NCBI RefSeq assembly: GCF_900110655.1
Contig: NZ_FOEQ01000010.1
Coordinates: forward strand, 1-64,000
DNA from: Pseudomonas soli
GTDB lineage: Bacteria; Pseudomonadota; Gammaproteobacteria; Pseudomonadales; Pseudomonadaceae
Length of the DNA: 64,000 bases
Reading direction: 5' to 3'
Below the pieces are notes generated by a model. That model saw nothing but the letters and a program-made list of their open reading frames with translations. It had not been told where the DNA came from and made no database searches. A program made the position numbers and the translations under genes. Every line of letters begins with the position of its first letter. Positions within the stretch are counted from its first letter, which is position 1. Positions 17,709-25,728 of this stretch are shown piece by piece.

Positions 17709-18749
17709 ATGAAATTGAAAAACACCTTGGGCTTGGCCATTGGCTCTCTCGTAGCCGTGACTTCGCTCGGCGCTCTGGCTCAAGGCCAAGGCGCGGTCGA
17801 AATCGAAGGTAACGTTACCAAGCAGTTCTACGACAGCGAGCGTAACTTCAAGAACGACGGCACCAACCCTGGCGTTCGTCTCGGCTACTTCCTGACCGAC
17901 GACGTCTCCCTGGACCTGGGCTACAACGAGACTCACAACGCTCGTGGTGAAGTCTTCAACAAAGACATCAAAGGCTCCAAGACCAAGCTCGACGCTACCT
18001 ACCACTTCGGTACCGTAGGCGACGCGCTGCGTCCGTACGTTTCCGCCGGTTTCGCTCACGAGAGCCTGGGCCAGGCTACCCGTAGCGGCCGTGACCACTC
18101 CACCTTCGCCAACGTTGGCGCTGGCGCCAAGTGGTACATCACCGACATGTTCTTCGCCCGTGCCGGCGTCGAAGCCATGTACAACATCGATAACGGCAAC
18201 ACCGAGTGGGGTCCGACCGTTGGTCTGGGTCTGAACTTCGGTGGCAGCGGTGGCCAGAAAGCCGCTCCTGCGCCGGCTCCAGTTGCCGAAGTCTGCTCCG
18301 ACAGCGACAACGACGGCGTCTGCGACAACGTCGACAAGTGCCCTGACACCCCAGCCAACGTTACCGTTGACGCTGATGGCTGCCCGGCTGTTGCCGAAGT
18401 CGTTCGCGTTGAGCTGGACGTCAAGTTCGACTTCGACAAGTCGGTCGTCAAGCCAAACAGCTACGGCGACATCAAGAACCTGGCTGACTTCATGAAGCAG
18501 TACCCACAGACCACCACCACCGTGGAAGGTCACACTGACTCCGTCGGCCCAGACGCTTACAACCAGAAGCTGTCCGAGCGTCGTGCCAATGCTGTCAAGC
18601 AGGTCCTGACCCAGCAGTACGGTGTTGAATCGAGCCGTGTTGATTCGGTTGGCTACGGTGAGACCCGTCCGGTCGCCGACAACGCCACCGAAGCTGGCCG
18701 CGCCGTGAACCGTCGCGTAGAAGCTCAGGTAGAAGCCCAGGCCAAGTAA
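17709..18749 (+). CDS. oprF: Major outer-membrane porin OprF
   Basis: A 346-residue OmpA-family porin. The signal peptide ends at about residue 24 (GALA|Q). An eight-strand beta barrel spans about residues 25-180, followed by an Ala-Pro hinge and an Asp-rich segment with four cysteines (VCSDSDNDGVCDNVDKCPD and GCP). The C-terminal OmpA domain (FDFDKSVV; EGHTDSVGPDAYNQKLSERR) binds peptidoglycan. Codon use is strongly biased as in highly expressed genes. A clean terminator follows. It ties the outer membrane to the wall and allows slow diffusion of solutes. Confidence 0.98.
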   Translation: MKLKNTLGLAIGSLVAVTSLGALAQGQGAVEIEGNVTKQFYDSERNFKNDGTNPGVRLGYFLTDDVSLDLGYNETHNARGEVFNKDIKGSKTKLDATYHFGTVGDALRPYVSAGFAHESLGQATRSGRDHSTFANVGAGAKWYITDMFFARAGVEAMYNIDNGNTEWGPTVGLGLNFGGSGGQKAAPAPAPVAEVCSDSDNDGVCDNVDKCPDTPANVTVDADGCPAVAEVVRVELDVKFDFDKSVVKPNSYGDIKNLADFMKQYPQTTTTVEGHTDSVGPDAYNQKLSERRANAVKQVLTQQYGVESSRVDSVGYGETRPVADNATEAGRAVNRRVEAQVEAQAK

Positions 18750-18770
18750 TTGGTTTGATGCTTCACGGAA

Positions 18771-18797
18771 AACCCGGCCTTGGCCGGGTTTTTCTTT
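18771..18797 (+). terminator. Rho-independent terminator of oprF
   Basis: Stem AACCCGGCC / GGCCGGGTT followed by TTTCTTT, about 20 bases after the oprF stop. It also faces the convergent kinase gene. Confidence 0.9.
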
Positions 18798-18819
18798 GTC
18801 CGCGATTTCTAGGTCGTGT

Positions 18820-20487
18820 TCAGCGTTTGAGCAGCACCAGCAGTAACAGCATGTTCAGCAACATCGACAGCAGCCCTAGCGCTCGCCATACCTTCAACGG
18901 CTCACGCTCCAGCAGCGGCCGTGGCCGCTCGTCCAGCTCCTGACGATCTCCTCGCTCCAGCAGCAGCAACCATTGTTCAGCGGTCTCGAACCGCTGCGCC
19001 GGGTCTGCCGCCACCGCCTGCAACAGGTTGCGCTGCAACCATTCCGGTATATCTGGGCGGTAGCGCGCGGGGTTCACGGGTGCCCCGAAGCGTGGCCGTT
19101 GGAACGCCTCGACCTCGCCGTAGGGGTAGTGGCCGGTAAGCAGGTGGTAAAGTGTCACGCCCACCGCATAGAGGTCCTGGCGCGGCCGGGGGGGCAGGCC
19201 GTCGAAGGCTTCCGGGGCAAGGAACGTGGGGGTGCCCGGCAAGGTATGGGGCGGGTCCTCGGAAAGCCCTGGGCAGTACGCCAGCCCGAAGTCCAGCAGG
19301 CGCAGTTGGCCATCGCTGCCGTAATGCAGGTTTTCCGGTTTGATGTCGCGGTGCAGCAGGTTACGTCGATGCAGCGCGCCGACGGCCTGCAGCAATTGGC
19401 GGGCTATCTCCAGCCATTGCGCCAGCGGTAGGGGACCGCCCGCCTTGAACAGGTCGGCAAGGGTCGTGCCTGGGTATTCGCGCATCAGGTAATACAGGTG
19501 CTGTCGATGGCGGGCCGGGTGTACTTCGGGGAAGTGCCGGCCGGCGACCCGGCGCAGGAACCACTCTTCCAATAGCAGGGCTTGGGCCGCCCCTGGGTCC
19601 TGACGGGTCTGCGGCAAGGTCTTGAGCAACCAAGCCTGACCTTGTGGATCACAAACGCGATAGAGCAGCGACTGCCGGCTCTGGGCGAGCAAACTGTCGA
19701 CTTGCCAACCGTCGATCAATTGGTCGTCACGCAGCGCGCCGGGCAGGGGCCACTGCTGGAGCTGCGCCAGGGTGTCGCCGAGGTTGGTCGCGCCCAGCCG
19801 GTCGACCCGCACCAGCAGGGCACTGGCGTTGTCCTGGCTGCCACGATGATGCGCGCTGGCCACGAGGGTGTCGGCGGCTTGCTGCAGGTCAGGTTGTTCG
19901 CGCAGGATCGACTGGATGTGCGCGTCGCCCAGGCAGGCCCACACGCCATCGCTGAGTAGCACGAAGCACTCGCCTTCACGAAGGTCGCCTTCCAGGTAAT
20001 CCACCAGCAACTGCTGGTCCAGGCCCAGGGCCCGCTTGAGCACATGTTGCATGCCGGGCTGTTCCCACACATGGTCTTCGCTCATGCATTGCAATTGCCC
20101 GTTTTGCCAGCGATATACCCGGCAGTCACCGATATGCGCGAGGGTGAAGCGTCGCCCACGCAGTACCAGGGCGCTGAGGGTGGTGAGCAGCGGCTGGCCA
20201 TTGCCCTGGGCGCGCAACCAGCGGTTTTGCGCCACCAGCAGGCGGTCGATGGCCTGCGCCACGCTCCAGGTGGCGGGCGTGGCGTAGTAGTCCAGGGCCA
20301 GGGCCTGCAGGCTGGCGCGCGCTGCCAGGCCGCCGTCGGCGCACTGGCTGACGCCATCGGCCAGCGCGCACAGGTAGCCTTTGCTGGCCGCGAGTTCCGG
20401 CACCGGGGTGACCAGGCGCAGGGCGTCCTGGTTATCCGGGCGTGGCCCGGTGGCACTGGCATGAGCGAAGCTCAATTGCAGGCTCAT
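18820..20487 (-). CDS. Bifunctional PP2C-type phosphatase / Ser-Thr protein kinase
   Basis: A 555-residue protein with two opposing activities. The N-terminal PP2C phosphatase (about 1-235) has metal-binding motifs RPDNQDALR, ALADGVSQCADGG, HIGDCRVYR and LLSDGVW. The kinase (about 255-510) has the catalytic loop LLHRDIKPENL, DFGLAY and the APE-like motif FLAPEAF. A hydrophobic C-terminal helix (LLSMLLNMLLLLVLL) should anchor it in the inner membrane. It starts nine bases after nasA, so it is the last gene of the nas operon. Such a protein is found beside nasA in other pseudomonads as well. Its target in nitrate assimilation is unknown. Confidence 0.9.
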   Translation of the reverse strand: MSLQLSFAHASATGPRPDNQDALRLVTPVPELAASKGYLCALADGVSQCADGGLAARASLQALALDYYATPATWSVAQAIDRLLVAQNRWLRAQGNGQPLLTTLSALVLRGRRFTLAHIGDCRVYRWQNGQLQCMSEDHVWEQPGMQHVLKRALGLDQQLLVDYLEGDLREGECFVLLSDGVWACLGDAHIQSILREQPDLQQAADTLVASAHHRGSQDNASALLVRVDRLGATNLGDTLAQLQQWPLPGALRDDQLIDGWQVDSLLAQSRQSLLYRVCDPQGQAWLLKTLPQTRQDPGAAQALLLEEWFLRRVAGRHFPEVHPARHRQHLYYLMREYPGTTLADLFKAGGPLPLAQWLEIARQLLQAVGALHRRNLLHRDIKPENLHYGSDGQLRLLDFGLAYCPGLSEDPPHTLPGTPTFLAPEAFDGLPPRPRQDLYAVGVTLYHLLTGHYPYGEVEAFQRPRFGAPVNPARYRPDIPEWLQRNLLQAVAADPAQRFETAEQWLLLLERGDRQELDERPRPLLEREPLKVWRALGLLSMLLNMLLLLVLLKR

Positions 20488-20496
20488 CGCGTGCCC

Positions 20497-21708
20497 TCAG
20501 ACTCGGGCCGCGGTGACTGCGGCCGATCCCCAGGTTGTGCGCCAGCGCTGCTTGACGCCATGCAGGCCGAACCAGGCCAGCAGGCCGAGGCTGGCGAACA
20601 GCCACAGTCCCAGTTGATAGTCGCCGGTATGTTGCTTGATGCTGCCCAGGCCTGCGGCGAGCAGGAAGCCACCGATACCGCCGGCCATGCCGATCAGCCC
20701 GGTCATCACGCCGATTTCCTGGCGGAAGCGCTGTGGCACCAACTGGAATACCGCGCCATTGCCAGCGCCCAAGCCGAGCATCGCGCTGACGAACAGCGCC
20801 AGGGCCGCCGTCGCGCTGGGCAGGTTGAAGCCCACCGCCGCGATGCATACGGCGGCCACGCTGTACATTGCCAGCAAGGTGCGGATGCCACCGAAGCGGT
20901 CGGCCAGGGCGCCGCCGAGCGGGCGCATGAGGCTGCCGGCGAACACGCAGGCGGCGGTGTAGTAGCCGGCAGTCACCGGGCTCAGGCCATACTGGTCGCT
21001 GAAATAGCCAGGCAGGGCGCTGGCCAGGCCGATGAAGCCGCCGAAGGTGACGCTGTAGAAGAACATGAACCACCAGCTGTCGCGGTCGCCGAGGGCCTTG
21101 AGGTAGTCGGCGGTGGCCTTGGGCTTGGGCCGTTGCGGGGCATTGCGGGCCAGCCAGGCGAACAGCACCAGGGTCAGCAGCAGCGGCAGCAGGGCAAAGC
21201 CGAACACATTGTTCCAGCCGAAGGCGGCCGCCAGCGCCGGCGCCAGCAACGCGGCGAACACCGTGCCGGAGTTGCCGGCACCGGCGATGCCCATGGCCTT
21301 GCCCTGGTGTTGCGGCGGGTACCACTGCGAGGCCAGCGGCAGGGATACGGCGAACGAGGCGCCGGCAAAGCCAAGGAACACACCCAGCAGCAAGGCTTGT
21401 TCGTAGCTGTGCACGCCCAGCTGCCAGGCACAGGCCAGGGCGACGATCACCGTCACCTGGCCGATCAGCCCGGCGGTCTTGGGCGACAGGCGATCGACCA
21501 GTACGCCCATGGCAAAGCGCAGCAGCGCACCGGCCAGGATCGGCGTGGCCACCATCAGGCCGCGTTGCTGTGCGGTCAGTTGCAGGTCGGCGGCAATCTG
21601 CACCGCCATCGGCCCGAGCAGGTACCAGACCATGAAGCTCAGGTCGAAATACAGGAAGGCGGCGAACAGGGTGGGCACATGCCCGGATTTCCAGAAGCTC
21701 GTATTCAT
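20497..21708 (-). CDS. nasA: Nitrate/nitrite transporter (NarK/NasA family)
   Basis: A 403-residue major facilitator protein with 12 predicted helices. The start is the ATG at 21708 (MNTSFWKSGHVPTL); the frame stays open far upstream but crosses nasT and the leader. The nitrate signature glycine-rich helices are recognisable as FAGASFAVSLPL in the fifth helix and GLGAGNGAVFQLVP in the eleventh. It is preceded by an ANTAR-type attenuator and follows nasT, giving nitrate-responsive uptake. The reductase genes are not in this window. Confidence 0.92.
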   Translation of the reverse strand: MNTSFWKSGHVPTLFAAFLYFDLSFMVWYLLGPMAVQIAADLQLTAQQRGLMVATPILAGALLRFAMGVLVDRLSPKTAGLIGQVTVIVALACAWQLGVHSYEQALLLGVFLGFAGASFAVSLPLASQWYPPQHQGKAMGIAGAGNSGTVFAALLAPALAAAFGWNNVFGFALLPLLLTLVLFAWLARNAPQRPKPKATADYLKALGDRDSWWFMFFYSVTFGGFIGLASALPGYFSDQYGLSPVTAGYYTAACVFAGSLMRPLGGALADRFGGIRTLLAMYSVAAVCIAAVGFNLPSATAALALFVSAMLGLGAGNGAVFQLVPQRFRQEIGVMTGLIGMAGGIGGFLLAAGLGSIKQHTGDYQLGLWLFASLGLLAWFGLHGVKQRWRTTWGSAAVTAARV

Positions 21709-21743
21709 CGGACACCTCGTGGGGCGCACAACACAGGGTGGAA

Positions 21744-21798
21744 ACGAAAAGACGCCGCTGCCCGGTCCACGGATGAGTGGCGGGGAAGCGACGTCTTT
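21744..21798 (-). terminator. Intrinsic terminator in the nasA leader
   Basis: On the minus strand, arm AAAGACGTCGCT (21787-21798) pairs over 12 bases with AGCGGCGTCTTT (21748-21759), with a 27-base loop, and a T-rich tract follows. The 5' arm overlaps the loop and 3' half of the second ANTAR hairpin, so the two structures exclude each other. Confidence 0.85.
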
Positions 21799-21833
21799 GT
21801 CGGGGTCTGGGGGGCAACCGCCGTTGGCTACCC
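21789..21833 (-). promoter_or_regulatory. ANTAR antiterminator: tandem hexaloop hairpins (NasT target)
   Basis: Read on the minus strand, the first hairpin (21812-21833) has stem GGGTAGCC / GGTTGCCC and hexaloop AACGGC. After ten bases the second (21789-21802) has stem CGAC / GTCG and hexaloop AAAGAC. Both loops have A at position 1 and G at position 4, the known ANTAR recognition rule. Binding by NasT should hold the second hairpin and prevent the overlapping terminator from forming. Confidence 0.85.
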
Positions 21834-21869
21834 GGGGTTGCATGAGCAAGAGGCGGGCCAAGGTCTTGC

Positions 21870-22445
21870 CTACCCCAGCAGCTCCGACATGGCGATGATC
21901 TGTTCCGCTACCTGGATCAGCTTCTGCTGGCGGCTCATGGCCTGGCGGCGCATCAGGGTGTAGGCCGCTTCCTCGTTGCAGTCCTTCATTTTCATCAGCA
22001 GGCCCTTGGCTTGTTCGATGCGCTTGCGCTCGGCCAGTTGCTGGTCGCGGGCCAGCAATTGCGCCTTCAGCGCCTGGTCGCTTTCGAAGCGGGCCATGGC
22101 CACGTCGAGGATCGGCTGCAGGCGCGTGGCCTGGATCCCCTCGACAATGTAGGCGCTGACTCCAGCCTGGATCGCCTGGCGCATCACGTCGGGGTCGTGC
22201 TCGTCGGTGAACAGCACGATCGGGCGGGGGCGATCGCGGCTGACCAGCACTACCTGTTCCATCACATCGCGGCCAGGTGACTCGGTATCGATCAGCACCA
22301 CGTCCGGGTGCACCGTTTCGACACAGGCGGGCAGGTCGATGCTCAGGTTGCCGGCCTCGATCACTTCGAAGCCGGCCTCGATCAGGGCCGCCTTGAGACG
22401 ACCGACTTTCTTTTCGGTGTCGTCGATCAGCAGAATACGCAGCAT
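21870..22445 (-). CDS. nasT: Nitrate/nitrite-responsive antiterminator NasT
   Basis: A 191-residue two-domain regulator. A receiver-like domain (about 1-120; LRILLIDDTEKKVGRLKAAL, VVLIDTESPGRD) is joined by a coiled segment to the RNA-binding ANTAR domain (about 130-188; ERKRIEQAKGLLMKMKDCNE, EEAAYTLMRRQAM). NasS holds NasT inactive until nitrate or nitrite binds NasS; free NasT then binds the leader hairpins. The predicted target lies immediately downstream, before nasA. The gene begins 11 bases after nasS. Confidence 0.95.
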   Translation of the reverse strand: MLRILLIDDTEKKVGRLKAALIEAGFEVIEAGNLSIDLPACVETVHPDVVLIDTESPGRDVMEQVVLVSRDRPRPIVLFTDEHDPDVMRQAIQAGVSAYIVEGIQATRLQPILDVAMARFESDQALKAQLLARDQQLAERKRIEQAKGLLMKMKDCNEEAAYTLMRRQAMSRQQKLIQVAEQIIAMSELLG

Positions 22446-22456
22446 GTTCGCCCCCC

Positions 22457-23671
22457 TCAGTGACTGGCGCGGACATCAGGCGCCGCGTCCAGGGCGTGCA
22501 GGGGGAAGCTGCGCGCATAGCCATGGGGGTCGCTGCCGTCCCAGCGGCGGCCGTCGAGCAGCAGGCTGCTGCGCATGGGCAGGTCGGCGCAGGGCACGCC
22601 CAGTGCCGAGGCGGCCTCGCGGTAGAGGGCCAGCTGTTGCACCTGGCGGGCGACCCCGAGGTAGTCCGGGTCGTCACGCAGCAGGCCCCAGCGGCGGAAC
22701 TGGGTCATGAACCACATGCCGTCGGACAGGTAGGGCAGGTTGGCCCGGCCCTGGTCGAACAGGCGCAGGCCATGGGGGTCGTGCCAGCGATGGCCGAGGC
22801 CATCCTGGTAGTCGCCGAGCAGGCGCGGCTCGATGCTGTCGACGGGGGTGTCAAGGTAGGCGCTGCCGCTGAGCAGTTGCGCGGTACTGCGGCGGTTTTC
22901 CTGGCTCTGCTCGATGAAACGCGCGGCGGCGAGTACCGACTGGATAAGCGCGCGGGCGCTGTTGGGGTACTGCTCGACGAAACCGCGCGCGCAGGCCAGG
23001 ACCTTTTCGGGGTGATCGGGCCAGATCGACTGGCTGGTGGCCAGGGTGAAGCCCTGGCCCTTGGCGAGCGCTTCCGCCGACCAGGGTTCGCCGACGCAGA
23101 AGCCGTCGATACGCCCGGCCTGCAGGTGGGCGGCCATCTGTGCCGGGGGCACCACGACGCTGCTGACGTCACGCAATGGGTGGATACCCTGGCTGGCCAG
23201 CCAGTAGTACAGCCACAGGGCATGGGTGCCGGTGGGAAAGGTCTGGGCGAAGGTCAGCCGTGCGCCTTGCTGGTGCACCAGCCGCGCCAGTGCCTCGGGG
23301 TTGGTCACGCCCTTGCGCTGCAGTGCGGGAGAGAGGTTGATGGCCTGGGCGTTCTGGTTCAGGCCCATAAGCACGGCCAGGGGGCTGGCGGGCACGCCGC
23401 CGATACCGAGGTGCACCGCGTACACCAGGCCATAGAGGCAGTGGGCGGCGTCGAGCTCGCCGCTGACCAGCTTGTCGCGCAGTCCGGCCCAGGAGGCCTG
23501 GCGGCGCAGGTTGAGAGTCAGGCCAAATGGCTGGGCGAAACCCTGGGTGGCGGCGACCACTACCGAGGCGGAGTCGGTGAGGGCCATGAAACCGATGTCC
23601 AGGCTGGGTTTTTCCGGCGCGTCGCTGCCGTTGACCCAGGCCAGGGGCGTTGTCGGGAGGGCTGTGTTCAC
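22457..23671 (-). CDS. nasS: Nitrate/nitrite sensor NasS
   Basis: A 404-residue NrtA-like nitrate-binding protein without a signal peptide or lipobox, as expected for the cytoplasmic sensor that sequesters NasT. I choose GTG 23671 (MNTALPTTPLAWVNG) because a GA-rich ribosome site precedes it and because it lies about 33 bases after a sigma-54 promoter; an in-frame ATG further upstream at 23731 would overlap that promoter. The core motifs LDIGFMALTDSASVVVAA and GRIDGFCVGEPWSAEA are typical of the NrtA/NasS ligand domain. Confidence 0.92.
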   Translation of the reverse strand: MNTALPTTPLAWVNGSDAPEKPSLDIGFMALTDSASVVVAATQGFAQPFGLTLNLRRQASWAGLRDKLVSGELDAAHCLYGLVYAVHLGIGGVPASPLAVLMGLNQNAQAINLSPALQRKGVTNPEALARLVHQQGARLTFAQTFPTGTHALWLYYWLASQGIHPLRDVSSVVVPPAQMAAHLQAGRIDGFCVGEPWSAEALAKGQGFTLATSQSIWPDHPEKVLACARGFVEQYPNSARALIQSVLAAARFIEQSQENRRSTAQLLSGSAYLDTPVDSIEPRLLGDYQDGLGHRWHDPHGLRLFDQGRANLPYLSDGMWFMTQFRRWGLLRDDPDYLGVARQVQQLALYREAASALGVPCADLPMRSSLLLDGRRWDGSDPHGYARSFPLHALDAAPDVRASH

Positions 23672-23715
23672 GGAGTTCCTCGAGCGTTCGCAATGGGCTG
23701 CCTGCAACTGACATA

Positions 23716-23730
23716 GCAACCCATGTGCCA
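23716..23730 (-). promoter_or_regulatory. Sigma-54 promoter of the nasST operon
   Basis: On the minus strand, TGGCAC-N5-TTGC, a perfect match to the -24/-12 consensus with correct spacing. It lies about 45 bases from the nasS start codon. It implies control by NtrC and nitrogen limitation. Confidence 0.85.
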
Positions 23731-23759
23731 TGGGCCTGTCGCCCTGGCGGCGCGCTGGC

Positions 23760-23765
23760 TATAAT
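23760..23765 (+). promoter_or_regulatory. Probable -10 element for pyrD
   Basis: A perfect TATAAT 32 bases before the pyrD start codon, within the divergent nasS/pyrD spacer. No good -35 hexamer is seen at 17 bases, so the call rests on the -10 alone. Confidence 0.5.
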
Positions 23766-23797
23766 CGCCCCCTCACACACCGCGAGTCCGCCCGCCC

Positions 23798-24823
23798 ATG
23801 TATACCCTGGCCCGCCAGCTGCTGTTCAAGCTCTCCCCGGAAACCTCCCACGACCTCTCGCTGGACCTGATCGGCGCCGGTGGCCGCCTCGGGCTCAACG
23901 GTCTGCTGTGCAAGCAGCCGGCGGCGTTGCCGGTGACGGTGATGGGCTTGAACTTCGCCAACCCGGTCGGCCTGGCCGCAGGCCTGGACAAGAACGGCGC
24001 AGCCATCGACGGTTTCGCCCAGCTGGGTTTCGGTTTCGTCGAGATCGGCACCGTGACGCCGCGCCCGCAGCCGGGCAACCCCAAGCCACGGCTGTTCCGC
24101 CTGCCTGAAGCCACGGCCATCATCAACCGCATGGGCTTCAACAACCTGGGTGTTGACCACTTGCTGGCACGTGTGCGCGCCTCGAAATACACCGGGGTAC
24201 TGGGCATCAACATCGGCAAGAACTTCGACACTCCGGTCGAGCGGGCCCAGGACGACTACCTGATCTGCCTGGAAAAGGTCTACAACGACGCCAGCTACAT
24301 CACCGTCAACGTCAGCTCGCCGAATACCCCGGGCCTGCGTTCGCTGCAGTTCGGCGACTCGCTCAAGCAACTGCTCGATGCCCTGGCCGAACGACGTGAA
24401 CAGCTGGCCACGGCCAACGGCAAGCGCGTGCCGGTGGCGATCAAGATCGCACCGGACATGAGCGACGAAGAGACCGCGCTGGTTGCCGCGGCGCTGCGCG
24501 AGTCGGGCATGGATGCGGTGATCGCCACCAACACCACCCTGGGCCGCGAAGGTGTCGAAGGGCTGCCGTTCGGTGGCGAGGCGGGCGGCCTGTCGGGCGC
24601 CCCGGTACTGCAAAAGAGCACGCACACGGTGAAGGTGCTGGCGGGCGAACTGGGCGGCAAGCTGCCGATCATCGCCGCTGGCGGTATTACCGAGGGGCGC
24701 CACGCGGCTGAGAAGATCGCCGCTGGGGCTAGCCTGGTGCAGATCTATTCGGGCTTCATCTACAAAGGCCCGGCGTTGATTCGTGAAGCGGTGGATGCGA
24801 TTGCGGCGATGCCGAAACCATGA
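23798..24823 (+). CDS. pyrD: Dihydroorotate dehydrogenase, class 2 (quinone)
   Basis: A 341-residue FMN enzyme of pyrimidine synthesis that oxidises dihydroorotate with ubiquinone at the inner membrane face. The N-terminal helices (MYTLARQLLFKLSPETSHDL) form the membrane and quinone channel of class 2. Core motifs include FANPVGLAAGLDKNG, the catalytic-serine strand VNVSSPNTPGLRSLQ, KIAPDMSDEE and the C-terminal FMN phosphate loop GGI...LVQIYSGFIYKGP. Length is standard. It is monocistronic and convergent with rmf. Confidence 0.96.
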   Translation: MYTLARQLLFKLSPETSHDLSLDLIGAGGRLGLNGLLCKQPAALPVTVMGLNFANPVGLAAGLDKNGAAIDGFAQLGFGFVEIGTVTPRPQPGNPKPRLFRLPEATAIINRMGFNNLGVDHLLARVRASKYTGVLGINIGKNFDTPVERAQDDYLICLEKVYNDASYITVNVSSPNTPGLRSLQFGDSLKQLLDALAERREQLATANGKRVPVAIKIAPDMSDEETALVAAALRESGMDAVIATNTTLGREGVEGLPFGGEAGGLSGAPVLQKSTHTVKVLAGELGGKLPIIAAGGITEGRHAAEKIAAGASLVQIYSGFIYKGPALIREAVDAIAAMPKP

Positions 24824-24872
24824 AATGAGCCGCTCCCACGCTGTATAGAAGATTTGGCGGGAAAATACGGTG

Positions 24873-24903
24873 CATAAAAAAGGGCCCCTTCAAAGGGGCC
24901 CCT
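24873..24903 (-). terminator. Terminator of rmf
   Basis: Stem GGGCCCCTT / AAGGGGCCC with a two-base loop, preceded on the plus strand by an A-run that becomes a U-run on the minus strand. It lies about 60 bases after the rmf stop and may also stop pyrD. Confidence 0.85.
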
Positions 24904-24962
24904 GGGCCGTAGCCCGCCGCCCGGATAGGGCGCGCATGGTGACTCGAATTCAGTGTCCTCGT

Positions 24963-25178
24963 TCAGCCAACGGCGTGATTTTCGTTGAGTCTATGAATGC
25001 CAGCGGTGCCGGTCATGCCATCCCAGTTATCGCCGCGACCTTCGCGCCAGCCGTTGATCCAGGCTTGGCGTACAGAGGGTAGATTGAAGGGGCAAAGTTC
25101 GCGGGATTTGCCGGTGACTCCATACTGGTAGCCACGTGAATATGCTCTTTCCAACGGATCACGCTTAAGTCTTCTCAT
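24963..25178 (-). CDS. rmf: Ribosome modulation factor
   Basis: A 71-residue basic protein that dimerises 70S ribosomes into inactive 100S particles in stationary phase. The conserved core DPLERAYSRGYQYGVTGKSR and ELCPF...RQAWINGWREGR align by eye with E. coli RMF (55 residues). The C-terminal extension of about 16 residues is the Pseudomonas form. It stands alone with its own terminator. Confidence 0.95.
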   Translation of the reverse strand: MRRLKRDPLERAYSRGYQYGVTGKSRELCPFNLPSVRQAWINGWREGRGDNWDGMTGTAGIHRLNENHAVG

Positions 25179-25728
25179 AGGGTGTTGCCCTCACTTGTTG
25201 ACTGTAATGTCCCGTCGGCCTCTCCGAGGCCGGGCAGAATCGTTCTGCCGGTTTGCGCCCGCTGCCGGCGTCGCGGGCTGAAAGTGCCGCCCCGTTGCGG
25301 TGCGGCCTGAGATCAGTTCTAACGAATGCGAGTCACAGTGTGAATGATCGATTTGTCATAAGGACGTAACCTTTCCGAGGGTGAGGGGATAAGTAAATAA
25401 ATGCGACTCAACCTTGTTTGCCGTTGAGCCCGCTATGATCAGGGTTTAGTCAGCGTTGACGTCAAATGGCCAGCGTTGCTCGCTGATGACAGTAATAATT
25501 GGTAATGCGACGAAGGGTCACATCTGAATCCTGGGTCCACGAAATTTTCACACTGCCCGACGATCAAAGCCTCTTTCGCTTCTGCGCGAGGCGTTGGTCT
25601 GCCGGGCGGCCAGGTCTTGCGAGCGCTTCGCAAGGCCACCCGGGCGCCTGCTGGAAAGGTGCCCGGGCAAACAGCGGCAGCCGATGCGTCGGTTTGCCAT
25701 CTACCTAGCCAAAGGCTCTGGATTGCAC
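25179..25728. other. 550-base intergenic region between rmf and rlmKL
   Basis: It carries the divergent promoter regions of rmf and rlmKL. Several GC-rich hairpins are present. GGCAGAA-TCG-TTCTGCC lies near 25234-25252. A 7-base stem (CTTGCGA / TCGCAAG) lies near 25616-25634. A 10-base stem (CCCGGGCGCC / GGTGCCCGGG) lies at 25639-25667. The last two are in the rlmKL leader. No open frame here looks coding and no strong promoter hexamer pair was found. Confidence 0.6.

Noticed and set aside
25499..25708. 69-residue open frame upstream of rlmKL
   Set aside because: It has no ribosome site and consists of hairpin sequence; better explained as the rlmKL leader.
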